Shown piece by piece: positions 1 through 5,817 of a DNA stretch of 7,213 bases. The stretch is from Bacillota bacterium (GTDB lineage Bacteria > Bacillota > Dethiobacteria > Dethiobacterales > Dethiobacteraceae). The first letter of the stretch is position 1. The number at the start of each line of letters is the position of its first letter. The translations under genes were made by a program, and so were the position numbers. The stretch is taken from assembly GCA_012841735.1 (NCBI GenBank), contig DUUE01000040.1, positions 1 through 7,213 on the forward strand, read 5' to 3'. Below the pieces are notes generated by a model, which did not search any database, was not told where the DNA came from, and was given only the letters and a program-made list of their open reading frames with translations.

Positions 1-887
1 AGGATGATGCCTTTGTGTGAAGCGTTGTCCAGCACCCTGTCAATCAGATACTCCGTTGTTACTTTCCTGCCGCCGATTTCTTCCGCCCAGTCGTGGCTGT
101 CGACTGTCCACATAATGGTGTATGGATAACCTTCCCCGGCCAGGACATTAAGCAGTGTGTCATTATATTCACCATACGGCGGGCGGAAAAGGTAAGGCGT
201 CCTGCCCGTTGCTTCCGTGATAATACGGGTCGATTCCCGCATTTCCGCGATCATTTCCTCTTTGCTCATGTTGATCAGGTGGCCGTGTGTCAGGGAGTGA
301 TTCTCCAGCAGATGACCGTGCCGGACAATTTCCTGCGCCAGTTCGGGATGAGCCTCCACCCAGCGGGCACGTGCAAAAAAGGTGCTTTTTACTTCATATT
401 CTGCCAGAACGGCCAGCAGGTCTTCCGTCTGTTCATACAGCCACCCGGCATCAAAAGTGAGGGCGATTTGTTTTTCCGCCACTTCTGTGACGCCCTCTCT
501 GATGAGCTGTGACTTGTCACGTGTGCTGCCGGCGGCTTGCGGGATAATTAATTTCTGCCCGGCATAGATAGTGGGTGCCTGTTCTTTCGGCCCGGGTTCC
601 GGTTGTGTTTCGTTCCCGGGTTGAGCTGCCTTGGGGGGATCAGGCTGTGTTTCGTCCCCCGGCACGGGTGCCTCGCCGGGGTCAGGCTGCGGTTGTTCCG
701 CCGGCTCAGGTTCCTTTTGGCCTGCCGGCGGTGTGTCAGACGGATTAGCCCCCGGCCCGCCGGACCAGGCAGCAATGATTTTCCCTTTCAGGGGTGTGGT
801 ATAAATAATAATACCGGCAAGAAGCAGTACACAAACTGTAATGAGTATCAGCCACGATTCTTTCCTGATTTTTTTTGCCCGTAACAT
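1..887 (-). CDS. Membrane-anchored polysaccharide deacetylase (NodB fold, CE4), C-terminus off the left edge
   Basis: Probably removes N-acetyl groups from peptidoglycan or a related polysaccharide at the outer face of the membrane. The ATG at 885-887 follows an AGGAGG site (895-900) at ideal spacing. The 295 visible residues show a basic N-terminus, one membrane segment or uncleaved signal anchor (about 12-29), a Pro/Glu/Gln-rich linker (about 45-105) with a 14-residue repeat, a short LysM-tail-like stretch (106-116), then the NodB domain from about 140. Seen motifs: TFDAGW (catalytic-base candidate D146), HSLTH (metal-ligand candidates H197 and H201), RPPYG (235-239) and DSHDW (263-267). 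Motif 1 has Ala147 where the classical TFDDG has the metal-binding Asp. The last NodB motif and the stop lie beyond base 1. Family assignment is secure; the exact substrate is unknown. A spore or cell-wall role would be inference. Confidence 0.93.
   Translation of the reverse strand, partial: MLRAKKIRKESWLILITVCVLLLAGIIIYTTPLKGKIIAAWSGGPGANPSDTPPAGQKEPEPAEQPQPDPGEAPVPGDETQPDPPKAAQPGNETQPEPGPKEQAPTIYAGQKLIIPQAAGSTRDKSQLIREGVTEVAEKQIALTFDAGWLYEQTEDLLAVLAEYEVKSTFFARARWVEAHPELAQEIVRHGHLLENHSLTHGHLINMSKEEMIAEMRESTRIITEATGRTPYLFRPPYGEYNDTLLNVLAGEGYPYTIMWTVDSHDWAEEIGGRKVTTEYLIDRVLDNASHKGII
579..689 (-). repeat. Tandem 42-base repeat encoding a 14-residue Pro-rich linker
   Basis: Inside the deacetylase gene the linker reads as two full 14-residue units, QPDPGEAPVPGDET (67-80) and QPDPPKAAQPGNET (81-94), plus a partial unit QPEPGPKEQ (95-103). 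At the DNA level 595-620 and 637-662 match at 21 of 26 positions with a 42-base period. Such low-complexity repeats commonly form flexible wall-spanning spacers and vary in copy number between strains. Confidence 0.8.
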
Positions 888-1112
888 GAATCTTCCTCCT
901 GTTGCTTGTAAAGTACACAAAAAGGACTGTTATTGCCATTGTAGCGGGCAAAAAAGAAGGCCGGCTTAATTATTCATATTGTTTTCTTTATACAGATTAA
1001 GTTTTGCTAAGATTGATACCAGTTTATGCCGCCGGAGGAACTTGTTGCCCGGCAGAAAGGACTGCAGCCTGCCGGCAGCGAAATATACCGCATCTCCGGT
1101 AATCACCGGCAA
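888..1112. other. Divergent spacer between the deacetylase gene and bioY, no gene recognised
   Basis: This stretch carries the leader of the minus-strand deacetylase gene at one end and leads into the bioY control region at the other. I could not find a convincing sigma-A or sporulation-sigma promoter for the minus-strand gene; a TACAAT-like box (minus strand, about 935-945) has no good -35 partner. An inverted repeat CCGGCAG (1049-1055) / CTGCCGG (1069-1075) could fold but has no T tract. Minus-strand frames are open here but have no ribosome binding site and resemble nothing I know. Confidence 0.5.
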
Positions 1113-1142
1113 TGTCAACCAAATAAAGCGATGGCGTTGACA
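1113..1142 (+). promoter_or_regulatory. Putative BirA (biotin repressor) operator upstream of bioY
   Basis: A perfect inverted repeat, TGTCAAC (1113-1119) and GTTGACA (1136-1142), is separated by 16 bases. Written as longer half-sites it is TGTCAACC-N14-CGTTGACA. This resembles known BirA boxes (TTGT-A/T-AACC type half-sites with a central gap of similar length). The right arm contains the -35 hexamer of the bioY promoter, so a bound repressor would block RNA polymerase. BirA control of bioY is common in Bacillota; its identity here is inferred from sequence and context. Confidence 0.65.
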
Positions 1143-1166
1143 ATTAAAACACAGCCGTGTTATAAT
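1137..1166 (+). promoter_or_regulatory. Consensus sigma-A promoter for bioY-thiE
   Basis: TTGACA (1137-1142) and TATAAT (1161-1166) are exact consensus hexamers separated by 18 bases. Transcription would start near 1173, leaving a leader of only about 25 bases before the bioY ATG. That is too short for a riboswitch, so control must act at initiation, consistent with the overlapping operator. Confidence 0.85.
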
Positions 1167-1197
1167 CCTGCCAGTTTTTTGCGCAGGAGGGCACAGG

Positions 1198-1743
1198 ATG
1201 CAAAAATTTACTCTCCGTGAAAATGTCGCCGGTGCTTTTTTTGCCGCGCTGACAGCGCTTTTGGCATATCTGACCATTCCCCTGCCGGGCGGACTGCCGC
1301 CCGTTACCGGCCAGTCCCTGGCCGTCATGCTGGCAGGCCTGCTGTTGGGTGCCCGCGGCGGCGCCGTCAGCCAGCTGGTCTATCTCCTGCTTGGCATCAG
1401 CGGGCTGCCTGTCTTTGCCGGCGGCAAAAGCGGCCTTACCGTGCTCGCGGGGCCTACAGGCGGTTTTATCTGGGGATTTGTCCTGGGCGCTTATCTGACC
1501 GGCAGGCTGACGGAAAAACATGATCAGCTTTCACTGCTACATCTTACGGGAGCAGCTTTTGCGGGCGGTGTATGTGCGGTGTATGTACCCGGCATTATCC
1601 AGCTGGCTTATGTCCTTGAACTGTCACCGGGCACAGCACTGGCGGCCATGCTCCCTTATCTGCCGGGGGATGTGCTGAAGGTGGCCGTTTCCGTGTTGCT
1701 GGCGGCAAAAATCCGCGCGGCTGTCCGCCAGAGCAGGCAGTGA
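1198..1743 (+). CDS. bioY: Biotin transporter BioY (ECF transporter S component)
   Basis: Membrane protein that binds biotin with high affinity and delivers it to the cytoplasm, usually together with the shared ECF energising module (EcfA, EcfA', EcfT), which is not encoded in this window. The 181 residues match the family in length and hydrophobicity. Diagnostic motifs are visible: PVTGQ (35-39), the GLPVFAGGKSG stretch (69-79), GPTGGF (85-90) and PGD (156-158) near the C-terminal helix. The ATG is preceded by AGGAGG (1185-1190) with 7 bases between. It is the first gene after the consensus promoter and is followed 40 bases later by thiE, so the two are probably co-transcribed. Biotin-dependent repression through the upstream inverted repeat is likely but inferred. 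Confidence 0.95.
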   Translation: MQKFTLRENVAGAFFAALTALLAYLTIPLPGGLPPVTGQSLAVMLAGLLLGARGGAVSQLVYLLLGISGLPVFAGGKSGLTVLAGPTGGFIWGFVLGAYLTGRLTEKHDQLSLLHLTGAAFAGGVCAVYVPGIIQLAYVLELSPGTALAAMLPYLPGDVLKVAVSVLLAAKIRAAVRQSRQ

Positions 1744-1783
1744 CGGTTTGTGCTGATGTCCGGAAGGAAGGGTGAGAATAGCG

Positions 1784-2410
1784 ATGCGTTCATTGCCGCA
1801 GACTGACATCTACGGCATTACCTGTCAGGCATTATCCCGGGGCAGGGATAATCTGACTGTGGTCAGGGAGTTGCTTGCCGCCGGGGTGAAGATTATTCAA
1901 TACAGGGAAAAAACAAAAACAAAAAAAGAAAAATACGCCGAGTGCCTGGCCATCAGTGAAATGTGCCGGGCTGCCGGCGCCTTGTTTGTGGTTAATGATG
2001 ATGTGGATCTTGCTCTCCTGACCGGGGCCGGTGCCGTGCACGTTGGCCAGGACGACCTGCCGGCTGATGCGGTGCGGAAACTGGTGGGGCCGGAAGTAAT
2101 TGTGGGTGTTTCTGCCGGCAGCATGGAAGAAGCGCGGGATGCCGTCGCCCGCGGGGCCGATTATCTCGGCGTAGGTCCCATCTACCAGACTGCAACCAAA
2201 GAGGATGCGGGGGAAGCAGTAGGTCTGGCCTTGCTGCAAACTTTGGCGGCCGCCTTTCCGCTGCCGCTGGTGGCCATAGGCGGCATTTCGCCGGCCAATA
2301 TCAGGGAAGTAATGGAGCACGGCGCCGCCTGTGCCGCCATGATCTCCTCCCTGGTGGGGGCGGAAGATATCGCGGCTGCCGTGCAGGCGGCGCGGCGGAA
2401 CCTGCGGTAG
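1784..2410 (+). CDS. thiE: Thiamine phosphate synthase
   Basis: Joins hydroxymethylpyrimidine diphosphate and hydroxyethylthiazole phosphate to make thiamine monophosphate in the cytoplasm. The 208-residue TIM-barrel protein shows the family signatures: IQYREK (38-43) for the pyrimidine diphosphate, NDD (71-73), HVGQDDLP (86-93), the phosphate-binding GPIYQTATK loop (131-139) and IGGI (165-168). I chose the ATG at 1784 because AAGGGTGA (1768-1775) is well placed for it; an in-frame GTG at 1772 would have a ribosome binding site only 3 bases away. It lies 40 bases after bioY on the same strand, with no promoter, terminator or THI box in between, so it probably shares the biotin-controlled promoter. 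No other thiamine gene is present in the window. Confidence 0.95.
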   Translation: MRSLPQTDIYGITCQALSRGRDNLTVVRELLAAGVKIIQYREKTKTKKEKYAECLAISEMCRAAGALFVVNDDVDLALLTGAGAVHVGQDDLPADAVRKLVGPEVIVGVSAGSMEEARDAVARGADYLGVGPIYQTATKEDAGEAVGLALLQTLAAAFPLPLVAIGGISPANIREVMEHGAACAAMISSLVGAEDIAAAVQAARRNLR

Positions 2411-2447
2411 GGCGGCCGCCCGGGAAACAGAAACTTTGCGCCGCCCT
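2409..2447. terminator. GC-rich inverted repeat between convergent genes, possible weak terminator
   Basis: AGGGCGGC (2409-2416) and GCCGCCCT (2440-2447) form a perfect 8-base inverted repeat that joins the thiE stop to the stop of the converging methyltransferase remnant. A nested 12-base palindrome GGGCGGCCGCCC (2410-2421) could compete. Neither strand has a T tract after the stem, so intrinsic termination is uncertain. Confidence 0.3.
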
Positions 2448-3039
2448 TACAGGCGCTTCATTTCCGTTTCTCTGAGGTAACGCCGCTCCAGCAGGCTGGT
2501 CACAGTGGCCACCGGCTTTTTTGCCTGGACAGGTTTGCGGAAACTGACAAACCACAGCCTGCCCCCGAATTCTTTTGTCTTTAGATCTTCTGCAGCGCCG
2601 GGCACGGCCAGGGAGGGGGCGGTTTGGCTACCCGCAGCATTTCCCGGACCGCCTGCGGCGGGTCGGAGAAGAAATTGATGCCGCCCATATGAAAGACCAC
2701 ATCAAAACTGTTGTCACGGAAGGGCAGGTGTTCCGCCTCTCCCAGAATAAGCCTGGCAGAGAGTTGCAGCCGGCGCAGGTTTTTTGCGCACTGTCTGAGT
2801 TGTCCCCGGGAAATATCAAGACCATAGTAAAAAGCACCCCGTGGCAGGAGGCAAATGTTGCTGCCCGTGCCTACGGAAACTTCCAGGACATGCATGCCGG
2901 GCGCTATTTCCAGTTCACAGAGGTATTCACGCCTTACCTCCGCTTCGGCCGCCCCCATCAGGCTGATGGCTGTTTTGGTGACAAAGTTGTAAAAGGGGGA
3001 GAGCAGGTCATAGTATAACCAGCAAACCTTGAGTGGCAT
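2447..3039 (-). pseudogene. Class I SAM-dependent methyltransferase, frameshifted and internally deleted
   Basis: The N-terminal 140 residues are a good Rossmann methyltransferase: SAM-binding VLEVSVGTG (51-59), GLDIS with the ribose-binding acidic residue (D75), FRDNSFDVV (108-115) and LRVAKP (135-140). The family then needs a GG turn, a beta strand and further helices. Instead the frame runs through PPPWPCPALQKI to a stop at 2581-2583. In the -1 frame the DNA continues as AVPGAAEDLKTKEFGGRL, then WFVSFRKP, which resembles the usual C-terminal end of this family, and stops at 2447-2449. Fixing the frame alone does not restore the missing core, so a deletion of perhaps 35-40 codons (estimated from remembered relatives) plus a frame change is inferred. 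The ATG at 3037-3039 has no clear ribosome binding site. It lies just after the marR terminator. A sequencing error could explain a shift but not the missing region. Confidence 0.75.
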
Positions 3040-3062
3040 GCGTGCTGCCGGTGTCCGGGCAT

Positions 3063-3087
3063 AAAAAAAGACTGGAACTTGCCAGCC
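3063..3087 (-). terminator. Intrinsic terminator of marR
   Basis: On the minus strand GGCTGG (3087-3082), loop CAAGTT, CCAGTC (3075-3070) forms a 6-base stem with one G-U pair, followed at once by seven T residues (3069-3063). The stem begins at the last base of the marR stop codon. It would reduce transcription into the methyltransferase remnant. Confidence 0.7.
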
Positions 3088-3578
3088 TAATTTTTTGCAT
3101 TTTTTTCCGTATTTTTGGCGGCGGATTCCGTTTCTATTTCTTCGAAAACGCGCAGGACAGCCTTGACGGAAAGAACGAGCATTTCCCGTTCTTCCGGGGT
3201 CAGGTGATTGGCCAAATTGTTAAAGCGGTGGGAACGCCTCTCAAAAACCAGGCTTGCCAACTGCCTGCCGTATGCAGTAAGATACACTCGTACCACGCGG
3301 CGGTCTTTGTCATCCCCCATTCGCTTCACCAGGTTCATTTTCACCAGGCGGTCCACCAGGCGAGTGGCTGCACTTTCCGCCAGGTATATTTCCGCGCTTA
3401 ATTCGCCCATGGTCAGGCCGTCATGTAAAAAGAGGATCAACAGGGCATTGGTCTGGCCGGGAGTAATACCGAGACCGGTCAATTCGCGCAATTCTTCAGT
3501 TTCCAGGTAATGCATCAGCCTGGGAAAAATTTCCTGAAAAACGGTGGTAAAATTATGTGTGTCTTTGAAATCCACCAA
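3087..3578 (-). CDS. MarR-family winged-helix transcriptional regulator
   Basis: Dimeric DNA-binding regulator, usually a repressor released by small ligands. The 163 residues show the family layout: N-terminal helix (about 10-33), GITPGQTNALLIL (37-49), helix-turn-helix LTMGELSAEIYLAESAATRLVDRLV (55-79, given here in two overlapping parts as LTMGELSAEIYLAES and AESAATRLVDRLV), and the wing with the DDKDRR signature (89-94). The C-terminus is a dimerisation helix with a Lys/Asn-rich tail. The start is a TTG (3576-3578) with an almost perfect AGGAGGTGA site (3583-3591) 7 bases away; a GTG directly after it is the alternative. It is divergent from coaE. Its regulon is unknown; its neighbours (methyltransferase remnant, coaE) do not identify a ligand. 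Confidence 0.92.
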   Translation of the reverse strand: MVDFKDTHNFTTVFQEIFPRLMHYLETEELRELTGLGITPGQTNALLILFLHDGLTMGELSAEIYLAESAATRLVDRLVKMNLVKRMGDDKDRRVVRVYLTAYGRQLASLVFERRSHRFNNLANHLTPEEREMLVLSVKAVLRVFEEIETESAAKNTEKNAKN

Positions 3579-3622
3579 ACAGTCACCTCCTGATCTGCTT
3601 TTGTCCGGTAAAATTTCACTTG

Positions 3623-3631
3623 ATTATATCA
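3623..3631 (-). promoter_or_regulatory. Extended -10 promoter for marR with overlapping palindrome
   Basis: On the minus strand TGATATAAT (3631-3623) is a perfect extended -10 element; no good -35 hexamer lies 16-18 bases upstream, which is normal for extended -10 promoters. The plus-strand palindrome TGAT-TAT-ATCA (3621-3631) covers it, and AAGTGA is repeated directly 13 bases apart on the minus strand. A MarR dimer binding here would repress its own gene, as is common in the family, but that is inference. Confidence 0.6.
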
Positions 3632-3673
3632 CTTACAAAATAAAAGATCCAGAAATTATGCAAAAAAAATTTT

Positions 3674-3716
3674 CACGGCACCTTCCTGCGGCAGGTTTTG
3701 GGTATAATCTGCCGTG
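3674..3716 (+). promoter_or_regulatory. Probable coaE promoter enclosed by inverted repeats
   Basis: A consensus -10 TATAAT (3703-3708) lies upstream of coaE without a recognisable -35. It is flanked by a perfect 7-base inverted repeat, CACGGCA (3674-3680) and TGCCGTG (3710-3716). A second palindrome, CCTGC-G-GCAGG (3685-3695), sits in the expected -35/spacer region. The arrangement looks operator-like, but no regulator can be named. Confidence 0.45.
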
Positions 3717-3745
3717 TGAGGTAATATGTGCTTAAAGGAATGAAG

Positions 3746-4357
3746 ATGATGCTTGTTGTCGGCCTGACGGGCGGTATTGCCACGGGAAAATCGACGGTAG
3801 GAAAGATGTTTACCCGCCTGGGTGCCAGGCGGATAGATACAGACTGCCTGGCACGGCAGGCTGTGGAGCCGGGTCAGCCGGGTCTGGCGGCAGTGACAGC
3901 CCGTTTCGGCGGGGAGGTCCTGGCTGCCGACGGCCGTCTGGACAGGAAAGCGCTGGGGAAGATTGTATTTCGTGATGCCGGCCTGCGCGGGGAATTGGAA
4001 GCAATTCTCCATCCCATAATCAGAAAAATCTTCAGGGAAGAAGTGCGTGCAGCGGAGGCGGCGGGGGATTGTATTGTAATCGTGGAAGTACCGCTGCTTT
4101 TTGAAACCGGCTTTCAAAAAGAGACAGACAGGGTTGTGGTAGTAACTGCGGACCAAAAAACACAGCTTTTGCGCCTCATGCAACGCGACGGGTTGGATAC
4201 GGAGGAAGCTCTGCGGCGCATGGCGGCACAAATGCCGCTCAGTGAGAAAGTCGCCCGGGCCGATTATGTCATCGACAACAGCGGTTCCCTGGCGGAAACT
4301 GCCAAGCAGGTGGAAACGGTGTGGCAAATTTTACAACGGGAGTGTGACAATGGCTGA
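3746..4357 (+). CDS. coaE: Dephospho-CoA kinase
   Basis: Phosphorylates the 3'-hydroxyl of the ribose in dephospho-CoA with ATP, the last step of coenzyme A synthesis, in the cytoplasm. The protein has 203 residues, normal for the family. Visible signatures are the P-loop GLTGGIATGKST (6-17), the substrate-site DTD (31-33; usually DAD), HPIIR (89-93) and PLLFE (116-120) of the CoA domain, and the C-terminal YVIDNSG (174-180). The start is placed at ATG 3746 from the family N-terminus and an AAAGGA site at 3734-3739. ATG 3749 is as likely, and an in-frame GTG at 3728 with GAGGT (3718-3722) is possible but lies too close to the likely transcription start. The gene overlaps the lytic transglycosylase gene by 8 bases, so the two are co-transcribed. 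Confidence 0.95.
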   Translation: MMLVVGLTGGIATGKSTVGKMFTRLGARRIDTDCLARQAVEPGQPGLAAVTARFGGEVLAADGRLDRKALGKIVFRDAGLRGELEAILHPIIRKIFREEVRAAEAAGDCIVIVEVPLLFETGFQKETDRVVVVTADQKTQLLRLMQRDGLDTEEALRRMAAQMPLSEKVARADYVIDNSGSLAETAKQVETVWQILQRECDNG

Positions 4358-4913
4358 TTCGGTCAGGTGGCTGCGGCTGCCTGTAATTTGTGCGCTGACA
4401 GTTTTACTGCTGCTGGCCATCATGCAGACACCCCGCTACCTGCGGCATATTTATCCGTATCATCACAGGCAGCTGGTTGAACTGTATGCATGGCAATACG
4501 GGGTAGACCCCCTGCTTGTTGTTGCCGTCATGCATACGGAAAGCCGTTTCCAGGCGGATGCAGTGTCCCTGAAAGGGGCGCTTGGCCTGATGCAGGTGAT
4601 GCCGGAAACGGCACAATGGATCGCACGCCAGCAGGGTATGGAAATACTGCGGCAGGAAGAAATCCTGGATCCGGAAATTAATATCCGGCTGGGGACATGG
4701 TATCTGGCTTACCTGCTGGAGAAATTCTCCGGAAGGGTTGATGTGGTAATTGCCGCCTACAATGCCGGACCCGGCCAGGTGGCTGCCTGGCTTGCCGACA
4801 AAACCTGGTCCGGCCGCTACGCCGACCGGCAGCGAATTCCTTTCAGCGAAACACGCCAGTTTTTGGTTAAAGTGAGAAAGGCTTATACAAAATACCAGCA
4901 GTTGTACCGCTGA
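4350..4913 (+). CDS. Membrane-anchored lytic transglycosylase (SLT domain)
   Basis: Cleaves the MurNAc-GlcNAc bond of peptidoglycan with formation of 1,6-anhydro-MurNAc, acting outside the membrane. The 187 residues comprise an N-terminal hydrophobic anchor (about 10-26), then a Slt-type lysozyme-fold domain (about 40-180). Motifs: HTESRF with catalytic glutamate E64, GALGLMQVMPETA (76-88), and AYNAGPG (136-142). The ATG lies within the end of coaE, 8 bases before and including its stop, with GGGAG (4338-4342) 7 bases upstream, so translational coupling is likely. An upstream in-frame start inside coaE has no ribosome binding site and no signal anchor, so I rejected it. The pairing of coaE with a small lytic transglycosylase is one I recall from several Clostridia. 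It may serve spore or wall remodelling; which is not shown. Confidence 0.93.
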   Translation: MADSVRWLRLPVICALTVLLLLAIMQTPRYLRHIYPYHHRQLVELYAWQYGVDPLLVVAVMHTESRFQADAVSLKGALGLMQVMPETAQWIARQQGMEILRQEEILDPEINIRLGTWYLAYLLEKFSGRVDVVIAAYNAGPGQVAAWLADKTWSGRYADRQRIPFSETRQFLVKVRKAYTKYQQLYR

Positions 4914-4957
4914 GCGGGGCAATGCGCGAGGGACACGCGGTGCAGTACAATGCAATA

Positions 4958-4986
4958 TTGTCGCCTGCCGTAAATAATGATACAAT
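4958..4986 (+). promoter_or_regulatory. Sigma-A promoter for yebC
   Basis: TTGTCG (4958-4963), 17 bases, then TACAAT (4981-4986), which is preceded by TG one base upstream (TGATACAAT, extended -10). The predicted start near 4993 leaves a leader of about 57 bases. An 8-base palindrome CAATATTG (4953-4960) overlaps the -35. No terminator was seen for the lytic transglycosylase gene, so read-through into yebC may also occur. Confidence 0.75.
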
Positions 4987-5049
4987 AGGGGCGGCAAGCA
5001 AAGCGGCGCCTGCCCGGCTGTCTGTGGATTTTTTTGCGGGAGGGATACG

Positions 5050-5805
5050 ATGGCTGGACATTCAAAATGGGCCAATATAAAACACAGAAAAGCACGCATG
5101 GATGCGCAAAAGGGGAAGATCTTTACCAAAATCTCAAAAGAGATAATGGCGGCAGTACGTGCGGGCGGACCGGACCCCGACGGGAACTTCCGCCTGCGCC
5201 TGGCACTGCAGAAAGCGCGTGCCGTCAATATGCCCAATGACAATATTGCCCGGGCCATACAAAAAGGCAGCGGCGAAACGGACGGTGTCAACTATGAAGA
5301 AATTGTCTATGAAGGCTACGGGCCTGCCGGCACGGCAGTAATGCTGGAAATTCTTACTGACAACCGCAACCGGACAGCTGCCGAAATCCGCCACATTTTT
5401 TCCCGGCGCGGCGGCAGCCTGGGAGAAACGGGTTGTGTGGCCTGGATGTTCAGCCGCAGGGGCTACCTGACGGTAAACAAAAAAGAGTGGGATGAAGACG
5501 AACTGATGCTTTTGGCACTGGAAGCGGGCGCGGCAGATTTCGAAGCGGATGACGACTTTTATACCATCCATACCGAGGTTGGAGATTTTGAACAGGTCAA
5601 AGAGAAACTGGAGGCGGAGGGCGTAACATTTGCGGAAGCCTCCATTACCATGGTGCCGGTCAATACCGTGGAAATAACCGACCTGGAAGAGGCCAAAAAA
5701 GCTGTGGCACTCATTGAGCAGCTGGAAGACCATGACGATGTACAGAATGTATATACAAACCTTGATCTTCCCCCGGAAATAGCCGCAGCGCTGGAGAACG
5801 AATAG
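5050..5805 (+). CDS. yebC: YebC/PmpR/TACO1-family protein
   Basis: A highly conserved three-domain cytoplasmic protein. Members were first described as DNA-binding regulators; more recent work on this family assigns a role at the ribosome, helping translation of proline-rich stretches. The N-terminus MAGHSKWANIKHRKA is the family hallmark, followed by KIFTKISKEI (23-32), the NFRLRLALQKARAVNMPNDNI region (46-66, here split as NFRLRLALQKA and ARAVNMPNDNI), YEGYGPAG (87-94), NRNRTAAEIRHIFSR (105-119) and the C-terminal EDHDDVQNVYTNLD. At 251 residues it is full length. GGAGGG (5039-5044) serves the ATG. In many Bacillota yebC lies near ruvABC or bofC; here a BofC-like gene follows. It has its own promoter and terminator and so is probably mostly monocistronic. 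Confidence 0.96.
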   Translation: MAGHSKWANIKHRKARMDAQKGKIFTKISKEIMAAVRAGGPDPDGNFRLRLALQKARAVNMPNDNIARAIQKGSGETDGVNYEEIVYEGYGPAGTAVMLEILTDNRNRTAAEIRHIFSRRGGSLGETGCVAWMFSRRGYLTVNKKEWDEDELMLLALEAGAADFEADDDFYTIHTEVGDFEQVKEKLEAEGVTFAEASITMVPVNTVEITDLEEAKKAVALIEQLEDHDDVQNVYTNLDLPPEIAAALENE

Positions 5806-5817
5806 CAGTACGGGTAT

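Noticed and set aside
93..512. Plus-strand open frame of 139 codons at the left end
   Set aside because: It is opposite the NodB catalytic domain, whose motifs are all readable on the minus strand.
1167..1197. Riboswitch upstream of bioY or between bioY and thiE
   Set aside because: The leader from the predicted start is about 25 bases and the bioY-thiE gap is 40 bases; neither has room for a TPP aptamer or shows THI-box sequence.
966..1328. Minus-strand frame ending in a Lys/Leu-rich tail, considered as a gene remnant upstream of the deacetylase gene
   Set aside because: Its N-terminal part overlaps the bioY promoter and start, no ribosome binding site is present, and I recognise no family in the part outside bioY (966-1197).
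2410..2421. GGGCGGCCGCCC palindrome as a protein site
   Set aside because: A 12-base GC palindrome just after a GC-rich gene end can arise by chance; without recurrence elsewhere it is more simply part of a weak terminator structure.
2301..2555. Minus-strand frame of 84 codons downstream of the methyltransferase
   Set aside because: Pro/Arg/Gly-rich product typical of a wrong frame; the family-like tail is in the neighbouring frame that stops at 2447-2449.
3656..4327. Minus-strand open frame opposite coaE (223 codons)
   Set aside because: The coding signal belongs to coaE on the other strand; the product has no recognisable domain.
4990..5035. Possible terminator hairpin before a T run upstream of yebC
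   Set aside because: The GC-rich arms pair only with two internal mismatches, the T run is not adjacent to the stem, and it would lie downstream of the yebC promoter.
4404..5291. Long minus-strand open frame (295 codons) across the lytic transglycosylase and yebC genes
   Set aside because: It lies opposite two confidently identified genes, its product is rich in Cys, His and Pro with no family resemblance, and it has no ribosome binding site. It is a shadow frame.
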